Under the pieces are notes generated by a model. It saw nothing but the letters and a program-made list of their open reading frames with translations, was not told the DNA's origin and made no database searches. DNA of 64,000 nucleotides from Cyanobium sp. CH-040 (GTDB lineage Bacteria > Cyanobacteriota > Cyanobacteriia > PCC-6307 > Cyanobiaceae). Positions 36,288 through 46,000 of the stretch are shown here, piece by piece. The DNA lies in the NCBI RefSeq assembly GCF_024346135.1, contig NZ_JAGQCJ010000001.1, positions 124,001 to 188,000 on the forward strand. Reading direction: 5' to 3'. The position numbers were made by a program, and so were the translations under genes. Each line of letters starts with the position of its first letter. Positions within the stretch are counted from its first letter, which is position 1.

Positions 36288-36371
36288 GCGGATGTGGCGG
36301 AATTGGTAGACGCGCTAGTTTCAGGTACTAGTGGCAGCAATGTCGTGGGAGTTCAAGTCTCCCCATCCGCA
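36288..36371 (+). tRNA. tRNA-Leu (CAG)
   Basis: Acceptor GCGGATG/CATCCGC, D arm with GGTAGAC, anticodon stem CTAGT/ACTAG, loop TTCAGGT with anticodon CAG, a long variable arm and T loop TTCAAGT, discriminator A at 36371. CCA is not encoded. Confidence 0.96.
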
Positions 36372-36510
36372 CTTCTGTCCCAGGACGGCTCATTTCAATC
36401 CATAGTCTTGCCAGGCACGGCATAGCTTTGCCACTAAGTGCATAACCGTCCCCCCTCGTCCACGACATCCAGCGGGGTCTATCGGCCCCGGCCCGGAGCC
36501 TGATCGAGCG

Positions 36511-37332
36511 ATGACCGCCAGGGCGGAGCAGATCACCAGCCGCCGCAATCCGCTGGTGCGGCGGTTGCGGGAGCTGCGCGAGGCCAGGGGCCGCCGGGAG
36601 CAGGGACTGCTGCTGCTGGAGGGCACCCACCTGCTGCAGGAGGTGCTGCGCCTGGGGCTCACGCCCCTCCACCTGCTGGCCAGCGAGGACTGGATGGCGG
36701 GCCATGCCGAGCTGCTGCGGCGGTTGCCTGCGGACTGCCGGCCCCAGCCGGTGACGCGGGAGGTGCTCGAAGCCCTGGCCACCACCCGCCATCCCGACGG
36801 GGTGGTGCTCACCCTGGCGGCGCCGCAGCCCGCTCAGCCGGACTCAGGCCTGGGGCTGCCATCGGGCCTGGTGCTTGCGCTCGACACGGTGCAGGATCCC
36901 GGCAACCTCGGCACGCTGATGCGCACCGCCCTGGCCGCCGGGGTGGAGGCCCTGTGGCTGGCCGACGGGGCCGATCCTCTCCAGCCGAAGGTGCTGCGTG
37001 CATCGGCCGGCGCCGCTCTGGCTCTGCGTCTGCAACGGGTCAGTCGCCCGGCGCTGACCGCCCATCTGCGCTCGCTGACCACCGCCGGCGGGGTGCAGCT
37101 CGTGGCCGCCCAGCCCCCCCACAGCGGCGCTCCGCCCTACTGGAGCCTGGACTGGTGCTGTCCCACGGTGCTGCTGCTCGGCAGCGAGGGGGCAGGGCTG
37201 GCCCCGGAGCTGCTGGCGCTGGCCACGCACCTGGTGACCATCCCCCATGACGCCGCGGTGGAGTCGCTCAACGTGGCCGTGGCGGCGGCGCCCCTGCTGC
37301 TGGAGCGCCTGCGTCAGCAGGCCGGCGGCTGA
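36511..37332 (+). CDS. SpoU/TrmH-family rRNA/tRNA 2'-O-methyltransferase
   Basis: 273 residues. An N-terminal substrate-binding domain (ITSRRNPLVRRLRELR, GLLLLEGTHLL) precedes the trefoil-knotted methyltransferase: LDTVQDPGNLGTLMRTALAAG (motif 1 with catalytic Asn/Arg), LLGSEGAGL (motif 2) and IPHDAAVESLNVAVAAA (motif 3). It methylates ribose in structured RNA with S-adenosylmethionine. The exact target is not clear. Confidence 0.92.
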   Translation: MTARAEQITSRRNPLVRRLRELREARGRREQGLLLLEGTHLLQEVLRLGLTPLHLLASEDWMAGHAELLRRLPADCRPQPVTREVLEALATTRHPDGVVLTLAAPQPAQPDSGLGLPSGLVLALDTVQDPGNLGTLMRTALAAGVEALWLADGADPLQPKVLRASAGAALALRLQRVSRPALTAHLRSLTTAGGVQLVAAQPPHSGAPPYWSLDWCCPTVLLLGSEGAGLAPELLALATHLVTIPHDAAVESLNVAVAAAPLLLERLRQQAGG

Positions 37333-37373
37333 CGCCCAACCCCGCAGGGGAGAGAATGCCGGCCAGCTGAACA

Positions 37374-38852
37374 GTGGCCCCGGTGAGCGCAGCCCCCTCC
37401 ATCTCTTCCGGTTCTCCAGGCGCCTTTGATTTCGACGTGATCGTGATCGGGGCCGGCTACGGCGGCTTCGATGCGGCCAAGCACGCGGCGGAGCACGGGC
37501 TCAGCGTGGCGATCGTGGAATCGCGCGACATGGGCGGCACCTGCGTGAATCGCGGCTGCGTGCCGTCGAAGGCCCTGCTGGCCGCCAGTGGCCGGGTGCG
37601 GGAGCTGGCTGACGCCGAGCACCTGGCCGGCTTCGGCATCCACGCCGCGCCGGTGCGCTTCGAGCGCCAGAAGATCGCCGACCACGCCAACCAGCTGGTG
37701 GCCACGATCCGCACCAACCTCACCAAGACCCTGGAGCGGGCCGGCGCCACGATCCTGCGCGGCAAGGGGCGCCTGGCAGGCCACCAGCAGGTGACGGTGC
37801 GCGAGAGCGGCAGCGGCGTGGAGCGCACCTATTCGGCCCGCGACGTGATCCTCGCCACGGGCTCGGAGCCGTTCGTGCCGCGCGGCATCGAGACCGACGG
37901 CCGCACCGTGTTCACCAGCGACGAGGCGGTGAGCCTGGAGTGGCTGCCCCGCTGGCTGGCGATCATCGGCAGCGGCTACATCGGCCTGGAATTCGCCGAT
38001 GTGTACACCGCCCTGGGCTGTGAGGTGACCATGATCGAGGCCCTCGATCGGGTGATGCCCACCTTCGATCCCGACATCGCCAAGATCGCCGCCCGCAACC
38101 TGATCGACGGCCGCGACATCGATGCCCGTGCCGGCCTGCTGGCCCGCAAGGTGACCCCCGGCTGCCCGGTGACGATCGAGCTGGCCGACATGCAGACCAA
38201 GGAGCTGGTGGAGACCCTGGAGGTGGATGCGGTGCTGGTGGCCACCGGCCGGGTGCCGAGCAGCGCCGAGCTCAACCTGGCGGCCCTGGGTGTGGAGACC
38301 GAGCGGGGCTTCATCCCCGTGGACGACCACATGCGGGTGCTGGTGGGCGGTGAGCCCGTGCCCCACCTCTGGGCCGTGGGCGATGTGACCGGCAAGATGA
38401 TGCTGGCCCACACCGCCGCCGCCCAGGGCACGGTGGCGATCGACAACATCCTGGGTCACGCCCGCCGCATCGACTACCGCTCGATTCCCGCGGCCACCTT
38501 CACCCACCCCGAGATCAGCTCGGTGGGCCTGAGTGAGGCCGATGCCAAGGCCCTGGCGGAGAAGGAAGGCTTTGAGCTGGGCGCTGTGCGCAGCTACTTC
38601 AAGGCCAACTCCAAGGCTCTGGCCGAGTTGGAGAGCGACGGCCTGATGAAGCTGCTGTTCAACAAGGCCAGCGGCGAGGTGCTCGGCGCCCACATCTACG
38701 GCCTGCACGCCGCCGACCTGATCCAGGAGATCGCCAACGCCGTGGCCCGCCGCCAGAGCGTTGTGCAGCTGGCCAGCGAGGTGCACACCCACCCCACCCT
38801 CAGCGAGGTGGTGGAAGTGGCCTACAAGCAGGCGGCCATGGCTGTTGCCTAG
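37374..38852 (+). CDS. lpdA: Dihydrolipoyl dehydrogenase
   Basis: 492 residues from the GTG at 37374; a second GTG at 37383 (before SAAPS) is equally possible. The FAD motif is VIVIGAGYGGFDAA, the redox-active disulfide is in GGTCVNRGCVPSK, a second Rossmann motif IIGSGYIGLEFA binds NAD, and the catalytic HTHPTLSEV is at the C-terminus. It is the E3 subunit of pyruvate dehydrogenase and related complexes. A 17-bp duplication covers its stop codon. Confidence 0.95.
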   Translation: MAPVSAAPSISSGSPGAFDFDVIVIGAGYGGFDAAKHAAEHGLSVAIVESRDMGGTCVNRGCVPSKALLAASGRVRELADAEHLAGFGIHAAPVRFERQKIADHANQLVATIRTNLTKTLERAGATILRGKGRLAGHQQVTVRESGSGVERTYSARDVILATGSEPFVPRGIETDGRTVFTSDEAVSLEWLPRWLAIIGSGYIGLEFADVYTALGCEVTMIEALDRVMPTFDPDIAKIAARNLIDGRDIDARAGLLARKVTPGCPVTIELADMQTKELVETLEVDAVLVATGRVPSSAELNLAALGVETERGFIPVDDHMRVLVGGEPVPHLWAVGDVTGKMMLAHTAAAQGTVAIDNILGHARRIDYRSIPAATFTHPEISSVGLSEADAKALAEKEGFELGAVRSYFKANSKALAELESDGLMKLLFNKASGEVLGAHIYGLHAADLIQEIANAVARRQSVVQLASEVHTHPTLSEVVEVAYKQAAMAVA

Positions 38853-38875
38853 TGCACAGGCTGTTGCCTAGCGCA
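38840..38875. repeat. 17-bp direct repeat duplicating the lpdA stop region
   Basis: GGCTGTTGCCTAGTGCA (38840-38856) recurs as GGCTGTTGCCTAGCGCA (38859-38875) with one mismatch; both copies contain the TAG stop of lpdA. Confidence 0.8.
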
Positions 38876-38925
38876 AGTGGCTGTGGCCCGCCGCGCCTAC
38901 GATCGGGTCCCCCTGCCCTGCACCG

Positions 38926-39810
38926 TTGGAGATCCGCCGCCGGCCCCCCAATCCCTCGGTGAAGGTGGCCCACCTCGAATATGCGATCCCCCACGCGGAG
39001 GCGGAACCCCGCTCCATCCTCGAGAAGATCGTCTGGGAGAAGGACCGCGAGGTGGCCAGCGCCCGCGAGCGGGTGAGCCTCGAGCAGCTGCGCAGCCAGG
39101 TGGCCGAGCTGCCGCCCACCCGCGACTTCATCGCCGCCCTGCGCGCCAGCTGCCGCAAGCCCGCGGTGATCGCGGAGGTGAAGAAGGCCAGCCCCAGCAA
39201 GGGGGTGATCCGCGCCGATTTCGACCCCGAGGCCATTGCCCGGGACTACGCCGCCGGCGGCGCCAGCTGCCTGTCGGTGCTCACCGACAAGGCCTTCTTC
39301 CAGGGGGGCTTCGAGGTGCTGGTGCAGGTGCGCCAGGTGGTGGATCTGCCCCTGCTCTGCAAGGACTTCATCCTCACGCCCTATCAGCTCTACCAGGCGC
39401 GGGCGGCCGGGGCTGACGCGGCCCTGCTGATTGCCGCCATCCTCAGCGACGCCGACCTGGCCTATCTGCTCAAGGCGGCCCGCGGCCTCGGCCTCACCCC
39501 CCTGGTGGAGGTGCACGACGCCGCCGAGATGGAGCGGGTGCTGGCCCTCGACGGGGTGCAGCTGATCGGCATCAACAACCGCGATCTCACCACCTTCCAC
39601 ACCGATCTGGCCACCACCGAGGGGCTGATGGAGCGCTTCGGCGCGGCGCTGCGCTCCAGGGGCTGCCTGCTGGTGAGCGAGTCGGGGCTGTTCAGCCGCG
39701 AAGACCTGGACCGTGCCCTCGACGCCGGCGCCGACGCCGTGCTGGTGGGTGAGGCGCTGATGCGCCAGAGCGATGTGGCCGCCGCGCTGCAGCAGCTGAT
39801 CGAGGGCTGA
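38926..39810 (+). CDS. trpC: Indole-3-glycerol phosphate synthase
   Basis: 294 residues from a TTG at 38926 ([10 protein letters not shown]), which matches the characteristic start of cyanobacterial TrpC. (beta/alpha)8 barrel with [13 protein letters not shown] near residue 86, [11 protein letters not shown] with the catalytic Lys, [11 protein letters not shown] and LVSESGL near the C-terminus, covering the expected active-site residues. It closes the indole ring in tryptophan synthesis. Confidence 0.96.
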   Translation: MEIRRRPPNPSVKVAHLEYAIPHAEAEPRSILEKIVWEKDREVASARERVSLEQLRSQVAELPPTRDFIAALRASCRKPAVIAEVKKASPSKGVIRADFDPEAIARDYAAGGASCLSVLTDKAFFQGGFEVLVQVRQVVDLPLLCKDFILTPYQLYQARAAGADAALLIAAILSDADLAYLLKAARGLGLTPLVEVHDAAEMERVLALDGVQLIGINNRDLTTFHTDLATTEGLMERFGAALRSRGCLLVSESGLFSREDLDRALDAGADAVLVGEALMRQSDVAAALQQLIEG

Positions 39811-39863
39811 GCGTGGTCCGGCTGCCGGTGCGCCGGCCCTAAGGTGGAGCAACCCGCAGGCGC

Positions 39864-40088
39864 ATGGTGCAGTTCCAGGGCTCAAGGGACGAGCTGGATG
39901 CCATCCTCCGCGGCCTCGGCATCGCCTGCCACTGGGAACACAAGGGCGCCTTCGAGATGGCGGTGATCGATGACGGGGTGAGCAACCTGAAGCTGAACTG
40001 GTGGCCCGCCTCCGGTGAGATCCAGCTGGTGGGCGATCCGGCTCAGCGGCTGCCCCTGATCCAGCGGCTCGAGCCTCTGCTGGCCTGA
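39864..40088 (+). CDS. Small conserved-type hypothetical protein, 74 aa
   Basis: ATG at 39864. A compact protein with likely two helices and a strand pair (WEHKGAFEMAVIDDG, LKLNWWPASGEIQLVG). No known domain name applies. It is nine bases upstream of the geranylgeranyl-reductase-like gene, so they may be co-transcribed. Confidence 0.65.
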   Translation: MVQFQGSRDELDAILRGLGIACHWEHKGAFEMAVIDDGVSNLKLNWWPASGEIQLVGDPAQRLPLIQRLEPLLA

Positions 40089-40097
40089 CTGCGGCCC

Positions 40098-41345
40098 GTG
40101 GCGGACTACGACCTGGTGGTGGTGGGCGCCGGTCCGGCCGGCGCCGTGGCGGCCGCCACCGCCGCCCGCGGCGGCCTGCGAGTGGCCTTGCTGGAGAAGC
40201 GCCGGCTGCCGCGCCACAAGCCCTGCGGTGGCGGCATGCCCGTGCCCGTGCAGCGCGAGCTCCTGGGTCTGGTGCCGGAGGCGGTGATCGACACCCGCGT
40301 GCGCTGCATGCGGCACAGCTGGTGTTTCCGGGAGGCCGTCGAGGCCCCCATCGATCCGCCCGGCACTCCGGCCGCACGGTCGCGCGCGCTGTGGATGGTG
40401 CAGCGCCCGCGCTTCGATCAGGCCCTGGTGCAGCGTGCCGTGGCGGCCGGGGCCACGCTGCTGGAGAGTCATGCCTTCAAGGCTCTGCAGCCCACGGCCG
40501 CCGGGGTGGAGCTGCGGGTGGACAGGGGGATGGCGGCGGACCGGGGCGCGGCCCCCGCCACCCTGCGGGCGCGCCATGTGATCGGCGCCGACGGGGCAGC
40601 CGGCGGCGTCGCCGCCAGCGTGGGTCTGCGCAGTTCGCCCCGGGTGGCGCTGGCGATCGAGCTGGAGGTGCCCCACCGCTGGGATCCGGCCGATCCACTG
40701 CTGCGGCCGGATCGTCTCCACCTCGACTACGGCGTGCTGCGCCGGGGCTATGCCTGGGTGTTCCCCAAGGCCGACCACCTCAACATCGGCGCCGGTGTGT
40801 TCCATGCCCGCCACCGCGACGTGCGCCGGGATCCGGGGGCGCGGCAGCGGATCCGGGCCGCGATCGAGGCCTACGCCGCCGCCCTTGGGGTGGACCCGTC
40901 CCGGCTGGCCGGGCTGCGGGCCCATGCCCATCCGCTGCCTTTCTGGGATGGCCCCGAGCCGCTGCACAGCCCCGACGGGCGGGTGCTGCTGGTGGGGGAT
41001 GCGGCCGGGCTGATCAACCCCCTGTTCGGCGATGGCCTGTTCCACGCCATCCGCAGCGGCCGGCTGGCTGCTGAGGCGTTGCTGGCGGGGGACCCCTGCA
41101 GCCACACCGCCCGGGTGCATGACGAGCTGGCCTCCGATTTCGAGGCGGCCCGGCGCCTGGCACGGATCTTCTACGGATTGCCCGGCCTCACCTACCGCTA
41201 TGGCATCAGCCGGCCCGCCTCCACCGCGGTGGCGGTGCGCCTGCTCGGCGGCGAGATCCCCTTCCGGGGGCTGGGCCGTCGGGCCCTGCGCCGCATCGGC
41301 CGGGGCCTGCTGGGGGAGGCGCGTCGTGCCCTGCCCCACACCTGA
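40098..41345 (+). CDS. Geranylgeranyl-reductase-family flavoprotein
   Basis: 415 residues from the GTG at 40098. The FAD-binding Rossmann motif VVGAGPAGAVAAATAA opens the protein; LEKRRLPRHKPCGGG is the family-specific loop with Cys; and GDAAGLINPLFGDG is the second FAD motif near residue 300. In this family (ChlP-like) the substrates are prenyl chains of chlorophyll, quinones or lipids. The short length and C-terminal part differ from the main ChlP, so it is probably a paralogue with another lipid substrate. Confidence 0.82.
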   Translation: MADYDLVVVGAGPAGAVAAATAARGGLRVALLEKRRLPRHKPCGGGMPVPVQRELLGLVPEAVIDTRVRCMRHSWCFREAVEAPIDPPGTPAARSRALWMVQRPRFDQALVQRAVAAGATLLESHAFKALQPTAAGVELRVDRGMAADRGAAPATLRARHVIGADGAAGGVAASVGLRSSPRVALAIELEVPHRWDPADPLLRPDRLHLDYGVLRRGYAWVFPKADHLNIGAGVFHARHRDVRRDPGARQRIRAAIEAYAAALGVDPSRLAGLRAHAHPLPFWDGPEPLHSPDGRVLLVGDAAGLINPLFGDGLFHAIRSGRLAAEALLAGDPCSHTARVHDELASDFEAARRLARIFYGLPGLTYRYGISRPASTAVAVRLLGGEIPFRGLGRRALRRIGRGLLGEARRALPHT

Positions 41346-41360
41346 GCGCCGGCGGGCATG

Positions 41361-41391
41361 AAAAAGCGCCCCGCAACCCGTGCGGGACGCT
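41361..41391 (-). terminator. Rho-independent terminator of rpsD
   Basis: Minus-strand stem AGCG.CCCGCA / TGCGGG.CGCT around a five-base loop, followed by TTTTT (41361-41365). It starts 21 bases after the rpsD stop. Confidence 0.8.
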
Positions 41392-41411
41392 GATGCGGAA
41401 CGCGGGCTGGT

Positions 41412-42020
41412 TCAGACCTTGCGGGAGTAGTACTCCACCACCAGCAGTTCGTTGATCTCGAGGGCGACCCACTCGCGCTCGCACCTGCCGTTCACCTTGG
41501 CGCTGAGTTTGGCCTTGTCGAACTCGAGGTGGGGCGGGATGTTGGCCAGACCTGGGAACTCCAGGTTGCCCTCGGCCAGTTTCTTGCTCTGCTTGCGCTC
41601 GCGGATGGCCACCACGTCGCCGGGCTTGCACTGGTAGCTGGCGATGTCCACGACGCGGCCGTTCACGGTCACGTGGCCGTGGTTCACGAGCTGACGGGCG
41701 CCGGGCACGGTGGGACCGAAGCCGAGGCGGAAACAGATGTTGTCGAGACGGTTCTCGAGCAGCTTGAGCAGGTTGGTTCCGGTGGAACCGCCCTGGGCAC
41801 GGGCTTTCTTGACGTAGCGGACGAGCTGCCGCTCGGAGATGCCGTAGTTGAAGCGAAGCTTCTGCTTCTCTTCCAGGCGGATGGCGTATTCGGAGCGCTT
41901 GCGACGGGCTTGGCCGTGCTGACCGGGGGGATAAGACCGCTTGGCGGACTTACGGGTGAGACCGGGAAGGTCTCCCAAGCGCCGCGTGATCCTCAGGCGA
42001 GGGCCGCGGTAGCGAGACAT
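41412..42020 (-). CDS. rpsD: 30S ribosomal protein S4
   Basis: 202 residues from the ATG at 42020 ([16 protein letters not shown]). The conserved [24 protein letters not shown], and the S4 RNA-binding domain [11 protein letters not shown] with [12 protein letters not shown], are present. It binds 16S rRNA early in assembly. The frame is open well upstream of 42020, but the family start is clear. Confidence 0.97.
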   Translation of the reverse strand: MSRYRGPRLRITRRLGDLPGLTRKSAKRSYPPGQHGQARRKRSEYAIRLEEKQKLRFNYGISERQLVRYVKKARAQGGSTGTNLLKLLENRLDNICFRLGFGPTVPGARQLVNHGHVTVNGRVVDIASYQCKPGDVVAIRERKQSKKLAEGNLEFPGLANIPPHLEFDKAKLSAKVNGRCEREWVALEINELLVVEYYSRKV

Positions 42021-42171
42021 GAAGACGGTTCGAAGGACAGGTCGCTGGCGCCGCCCTGCCCGGGCCATGCTGGGATGGTCTCCCGCTGGCCTTGCGTTGC
42101 AGCGCCAACGTTCGATCCTATCCGTCGGCCCCCGGGGGCTCGGCCTGACCCCCAGCCCCGGGCTGGCTGCA

Positions 42172-42423
42172 GTGGCCGGCGCCGACAGCGGCCCGGCCAC
42201 CCGGCTGGTGGCGCTGCTGCTGCTCGCCCTGATCGGCTTCTACCGCCGCTGGATCTCGCCCCTGCTCGGCCCCCGCTGCCGCTTCATCCCCAGCTGCAGC
42301 GCCTACGGCCTGGAGGCGATCAGCCGCCACGGTCCCTGGCGGGGCGGCTGGCTCACCCTGCGCCGGCTGCTGCGCTGCCATCCCTTCAGCCCCTGCGGCT
42401 GCGACCCGGTGCCGGACGCGTGA
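42172..42423 (+). CDS. yidD: Membrane protein insertion efficiency factor YidD
   Basis: Start set at the GTG at 42172 (before [11 protein letters not shown]), giving the usual family length of about 83 residues; an open frame reaches an ATG at 42019 but that region is not family-like. Conserved features: [46 protein letters not shown] and a final CGCDPVP. It assists YidC-mediated insertion. The stop overlaps the next gene's GTG. Confidence 0.88.
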   Translation: MAGADSGPATRLVALLLLALIGFYRRWISPLLGPRCRFIPSCSAYGLEAISRHGPWRGGWLTLRRLLRCHPFSPCGCDPVPDA

Positions 42424-42692
42424 GCCGCTCCCTGTCGCTGCTGCTCTACAGCCGCGCCGGCTGCTGCCTGTGCGAGGGGCTCGAAGTGAAGCTGCTGGCC
42501 CTCGAGCCTGCGCCGGAGCTGACCGTGGTGGACGTGGACCGGGACCCCGCCCTCCAGGCCCGCTACGGACTCGAGGTGCCGGTGCTGCTGCACTGCCGGG
42601 ATGGGGCGCAACCCGTGCAGCTCCCGCGGGTGCCGCCCCGGCTCCAGGGCCAGCCCCTGCGCAGCTGGCTGGACCGCCACTGCTCCGGCTGA
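42420..42692 (+). CDS. Glutaredoxin-like (DUF836) protein
   Basis: 90 residues from the GTG at 42420, which overlaps the yidD stop (GTGA). The thioredoxin-fold start [14 protein letters not shown] carries a CxxC motif (Cys-Cys-Leu-Cys), and [20 protein letters not shown] is the conserved cis-Pro region. It is likely a small thiol-disulfide protein; the partner is unknown. It is coupled to yidD and precedes murE by about 70 bases. Confidence 0.8.
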   Translation: MSRSLSLLLYSRAGCCLCEGLEVKLLALEPAPELTVVDVDRDPALQARYGLEVPVLLHCRDGAQPVQLPRVPPRLQGQPLRSWLDRHCSG

Positions 42693-42765
42693 GGGGCCGG
42701 GCGGTGAGGGGCCGGGCGCAGGGAGGGCTGGGGCACTAGAAAGGCGCATCCGCACCCGGTGGGTC

Positions 42766-44271
42766 ATGGCCTTCTCCCTTCATTCCCTTCTTCGCCAGGT
42801 GGGTCTGGAGGTGCCGGCCGCCCTCGCGGATGCACAGGTCGAGAGCATCAGCTGCGATTCACGCCGCCTCGGCCCCGGCACCCTGTTCGTGGGGCTTCCC
42901 GGCACCCGTGTCGATGGGGGACGGTACTGGCGTCAGGCGCTTGCCGCCGGCGCCGCCGCCGCCGTGGTCGGTCCGGCGGCGGCGGATGCGGATCCACCCG
43001 CCGCCGAGGACCCCGTGCTGGTGGTGGAGGAGCCGGTGACGCGCTGGGCCGGACAGCTGGCGGCGGCCTTCTGGGGCCAGCCCAGCCAGCGGCTGGCGCT
43101 GATCGGCGTGACCGGCACCAACGGCAAGACCACCACCACCCATCTGATCGAGCATCTGGCCGATGCCGCCGGCCACCCCTCAGCCCTGTTCGGCACCCTG
43201 GTGAACCGCTGGCCCGGCCACTGCGTCACCGCCCAGCACACCACCGGCTTCGCCGATCTTCTGCAGGCCCAGCTGAGCCAGGCCGTCGAGGCGGGGGCAG
43301 GCATCGGGGCGATGGAGGTGAGCTCCCACGCCCTCGACCAGCAGCGGGTGGCGGGCTGCCGTTTCGCCGGGGCGGTGTTCACCAACCTCACCCAGGACCA
43401 TCTGGACTACCACCCCTCGATGGAGGCCTATTTCGAGGCGAAGGCGCTGCTCTTCGCCGAGCCCCTGCTCCCCGCCGACGGGCGGCCCAGGGCCGTGGTG
43501 AACAGCGACGACCCCTGGGGGGCCCGGCTGGCGCAGGGGCTCGGTCCGGCCTGCTGGCGCAGTTCCCTGGAGGATCCGCAGGCGGAGCTGTTCATCGATT
43601 GCCTGGAGATGGACAGCGAGGGGGTGAGCGGCCGGCTGCGCACACCCCTGGGGGAGGGCCGCTTCCGCTCCCCACTGGTGGGCCGTTTCAACCTGATGAA
43701 CCTGCTCCAGGCCGTGGGGGCCCTCCAGCAGCAGGGCCTCCCCCTGGCCCGGCTGCTGGAGGGCGTCGCCGGGTTCCGGGGGGTGCCCGGGCGGATGGAG
43801 CGGGTGAGCGCCGGCGCCGCCGAAGGACGGCCCGCGGTGCTGGTGGACTACGCCCACACTCCCGACGGTCTGGAGAACGCCCTGCTGGCCTGCCGGCCCT
43901 TCAGCGGCGGGCGGCTGATCTGCGTGTTCGGCTGCGGCGGCGACCGCGACCGCAGCAAGCGGCCCCAGATGGGCGCCATCGCCGCCCGCCTGGCCGACCG
44001 GGTGGTCGTGACCTCCGACAATCCGCGCACCGAGGATCCCCAGCGGATCCTCGAGGACGTGCTGGCGGGCATCCCGGCGGGCACCGACCTCCAGGTCGAT
44101 GCCGACCGGGCGTCGGCCATCGCCTCCGCCATCGCCGCTGCCGCCGCGGACGATCTGGTGCTGATCGCCGGCAAGGGGCACGAGGACTACCAGATCCTCG
44201 GCACCACCAAGGTGCATTTCGACGACCGGGAGGAGGCCGAGAGGGCGCTGCGCCTCCGCATCGGCGCCTGA
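42766..44271 (+). CDS. murE: UDP-N-acetylmuramoyl-tripeptide synthetase
   Basis: 501 residues from the ATG at 42766. The ATP-binding [13 protein letters not shown] is near residue 114, [11 protein letters not shown] and [11 protein letters not shown] form the central domain, and the DNPRTEDP motif near 424 selects meso-diaminopimelate as substrate. GKGHEDYQ follows. The length is usual. It adds the third residue to the peptidoglycan stem peptide. Confidence 0.96.
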   Translation: MAFSLHSLLRQVGLEVPAALADAQVESISCDSRRLGPGTLFVGLPGTRVDGGRYWRQALAAGAAAAVVGPAAADADPPAAEDPVLVVEEPVTRWAGQLAAAFWGQPSQRLALIGVTGTNGKTTTTHLIEHLADAAGHPSALFGTLVNRWPGHCVTAQHTTGFADLLQAQLSQAVEAGAGIGAMEVSSHALDQQRVAGCRFAGAVFTNLTQDHLDYHPSMEAYFEAKALLFAEPLLPADGRPRAVVNSDDPWGARLAQGLGPACWRSSLEDPQAELFIDCLEMDSEGVSGRLRTPLGEGRFRSPLVGRFNLMNLLQAVGALQQQGLPLARLLEGVAGFRGVPGRMERVSAGAAEGRPAVLVDYAHTPDGLENALLACRPFSGGRLICVFGCGGDRDRSKRPQMGAIAARLADRVVVTSDNPRTEDPQRILEDVLAGIPAGTDLQVDADRASAIASAIAAAAADDLVLIAGKGHEDYQILGTTKVHFDDREEAERALRLRIGA

Positions 44272-44353
44272 GCCCGGGCCGGACAGGAATCGCGCACCTT
44301 GGCCGGGGAGGCGAGAGCCGATCGGTACCATGCTGCCGATTTGAGCGCCCGCA

Positions 44354-45100
44354 ATGGCTTCTGCACCACCCATGTCCAGGCGGTTCCTGGCGGAACTGAT
44401 CGGCACCTTCTGGCTGGTGCTCGGCGGTTGCGGCAGCGCGGTGCTGGCCGCCGTCTTCCCCTACGCACAGTCCGATGCCAACCCTCTCGGCCTCGGTTTC
44501 CTCGGTGTGGCCCTCGCCTTCGGCCTCACGGTGCTCACGATGGCCTATGCCATCGGTCACATCTCGGGCTGCCACATCAATCCGGCGGTGAGCTTCGGCC
44601 TCTGGGCCAGTGGCCGCATGCCCGGTTCCCACCTGCTTCCCTACATCGTGGCCCAGGTGCTGGGTGCCACGATCGCCGGTGGCCTGATCTATGTGGTCGC
44701 CAGCGGTCGCCCCGGCTTCGAACTCTCCGGCTCAAACCCGCTTGCGACCAATGGCTTCGGTGCCCACTCGCCGGGTGGCTACGGGTTGATGTCGGCGCTC
44801 GTGATCGAGGTGGTGCTCACCTTCATCTTCCTGCTGGTGATCCTGGGCTGCACCCATCGGGACGCGATTGCAAGCATGGCTGGCGTGCCCATCGGGCTGT
44901 CCCTCACCCTCATTCACCTGATCAGCATTCCGGTCACCAACACCTCGGTGAACCCTGCCCGCAGCACCGGCGTGGCCCTCTGGGTCGGGGGCAGCGCCAC
45001 GGCCCAGCTGTGGCTGTTCTGGGTGGCGCCGATCGCCGGCGCCCTTCTGGCCGGATGGGTGCAACGTCACCTGCTGGAAGGCGGCAGCGCCGCCGACTGA
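44354..45100 (+). CDS. aqpZ: Aquaporin Z
   Basis: 248 residues, six membrane segments and the two NPA boxes ([10 protein letters not shown] and [10 protein letters not shown]), with a selectivity arginine after the second box. The MIP signature SGCHINPAV is intact. It conducts water; small-solute transport is not excluded. The ATG at 44354 and a later ATG at 44372 ([11 protein letters not shown]) are both possible starts. Confidence 0.95.
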   Translation: MASAPPMSRRFLAELIGTFWLVLGGCGSAVLAAVFPYAQSDANPLGLGFLGVALAFGLTVLTMAYAIGHISGCHINPAVSFGLWASGRMPGSHLLPYIVAQVLGATIAGGLIYVVASGRPGFELSGSNPLATNGFGAHSPGGYGLMSALVIEVVLTFIFLLVILGCTHRDAIASMAGVPIGLSLTLIHLISIPVTNTSVNPARSTGVALWVGGSATAQLWLFWVAPIAGALLAGWVQRHLLEGGSAAD

Positions 45101-45191
45101 TCGACGAACTCCCCAGGGGCTGGCGGTGCCGGAAGGGCGGAGATCTGGGATGGGGGACCCGGTAGTGAACCAGCCCCTGCCGGCGTCCTGG

Positions 45192-45599
45192 TCAGCCGTG
45201 CCTCCGCTCCTGGCTCTTCAGACCCGCATAGCTCAGGGCCGCCAGGCCCACAGGCACCAGCAGCAGCCAGCCGCGTCTGCGATCCACCCGCAGTTCCTGG
45301 TAGACCTCCGTGTTGCTCTCCTTCGCCCCAGCAAACGGTGAATTCTTGGAGCTGTCCTTCGCCTCGCTGCCTTGCATCTGCTCGGGCACGCCGGCGGCGC
45401 CGTCCTGGTCCGGCTTGGTCGTTTCGTCCTGGCTTGCTGCGTAGGGAGAGTTCTTTTCGTTTGCAGCCGCTGGCGTCGGTCCCCCGGCGCTCTGCGCGGC
45501 CACGGGTGGCAGTGGCGCCGCAAGCAGGGCAAGACAGCTCACTCCGGCGGCGCAGGCGGTGAGGAGCAGGCCCTGGCCTGGGGAACGCGAGGGAGACAT
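45192..45599 (-). CDS. Secreted, C-terminally anchored protein with KNSP(Y/F)A repeats
   Basis: 135 residues from the ATG at 45599 (MSPSRSPGQGLLL). A signal peptide (about residues 9-34, ending VAAQSAG) is followed by a charged, probably disordered region with two copies of KNSP(Y/F)A about 40 residues apart, and a C-terminal hydrophobic segment (GWLLLVPVGLAALSYAG) before a basic end. This is a membrane-tethered extracytoplasmic arrangement. No family is recognised. It is convergent with aqpZ. Confidence 0.6.
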   Translation of the reverse strand: MSPSRSPGQGLLLTACAAGVSCLALLAAPLPPVAAQSAGGPTPAAANEKNSPYAASQDETTKPDQDGAAGVPEQMQGSEAKDSSKNSPFAGAKESNTEVYQELRVDRRRGWLLLVPVGLAALSYAGLKSQERRHG

Positions 45600-46000
45600 G
45601 GCGGCACTTCCGGTGACGCTCACACTCTGGCCAGACCACGCGTCCCTGGCAGCAGGATCGATCCTCCGGTGACCTGCTCCAGCAGCCTTGCTTCCCAAGC
45701 GCAGCATTCATGCTCAAGGTCCAGGACTCCCAGGCACCGGTTGATGACGGCGACCGGGGACGGACAGGAGCCGGTGACCTCCCGGCCCCGAACCAGACAC
45801 CAACCAGCAGGGAATGCAGCTCGGGCCGCTGACGTCGACCTGGTTCCGGCAGGTTGCCACCACTCCAGCAGTGGTGAGGCTGCCCACGGCACGGGCAGGG
45901 TTTCTGGGAACTCATTCTTTGTTGCCGGAATCGAAAAATTGCTCGCCGATTCGCACGACAGCTCTAATCTTGAGCGTGCGCCAACTGGTTTCGAATTCCC
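45600..46000. other. Intergenic region upstream of mscS
   Basis: About 400 bases between divergent genes. Apart from a plausible plus-strand promoter at 45939-45968 I see no gene, no RNA gene and no strong repeat; the open frames here are antisense or out of frame. Confidence 0.5.
45939..45968 (+). promoter_or_regulatory. Candidate promoter of mscS
   Basis: TTGCTC (45939-45944) and TCTAAT (45963-45968) are 18 bases apart, in front of the GTG at 46001. The -10 matches five of six consensus positions. Confidence 0.4.
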
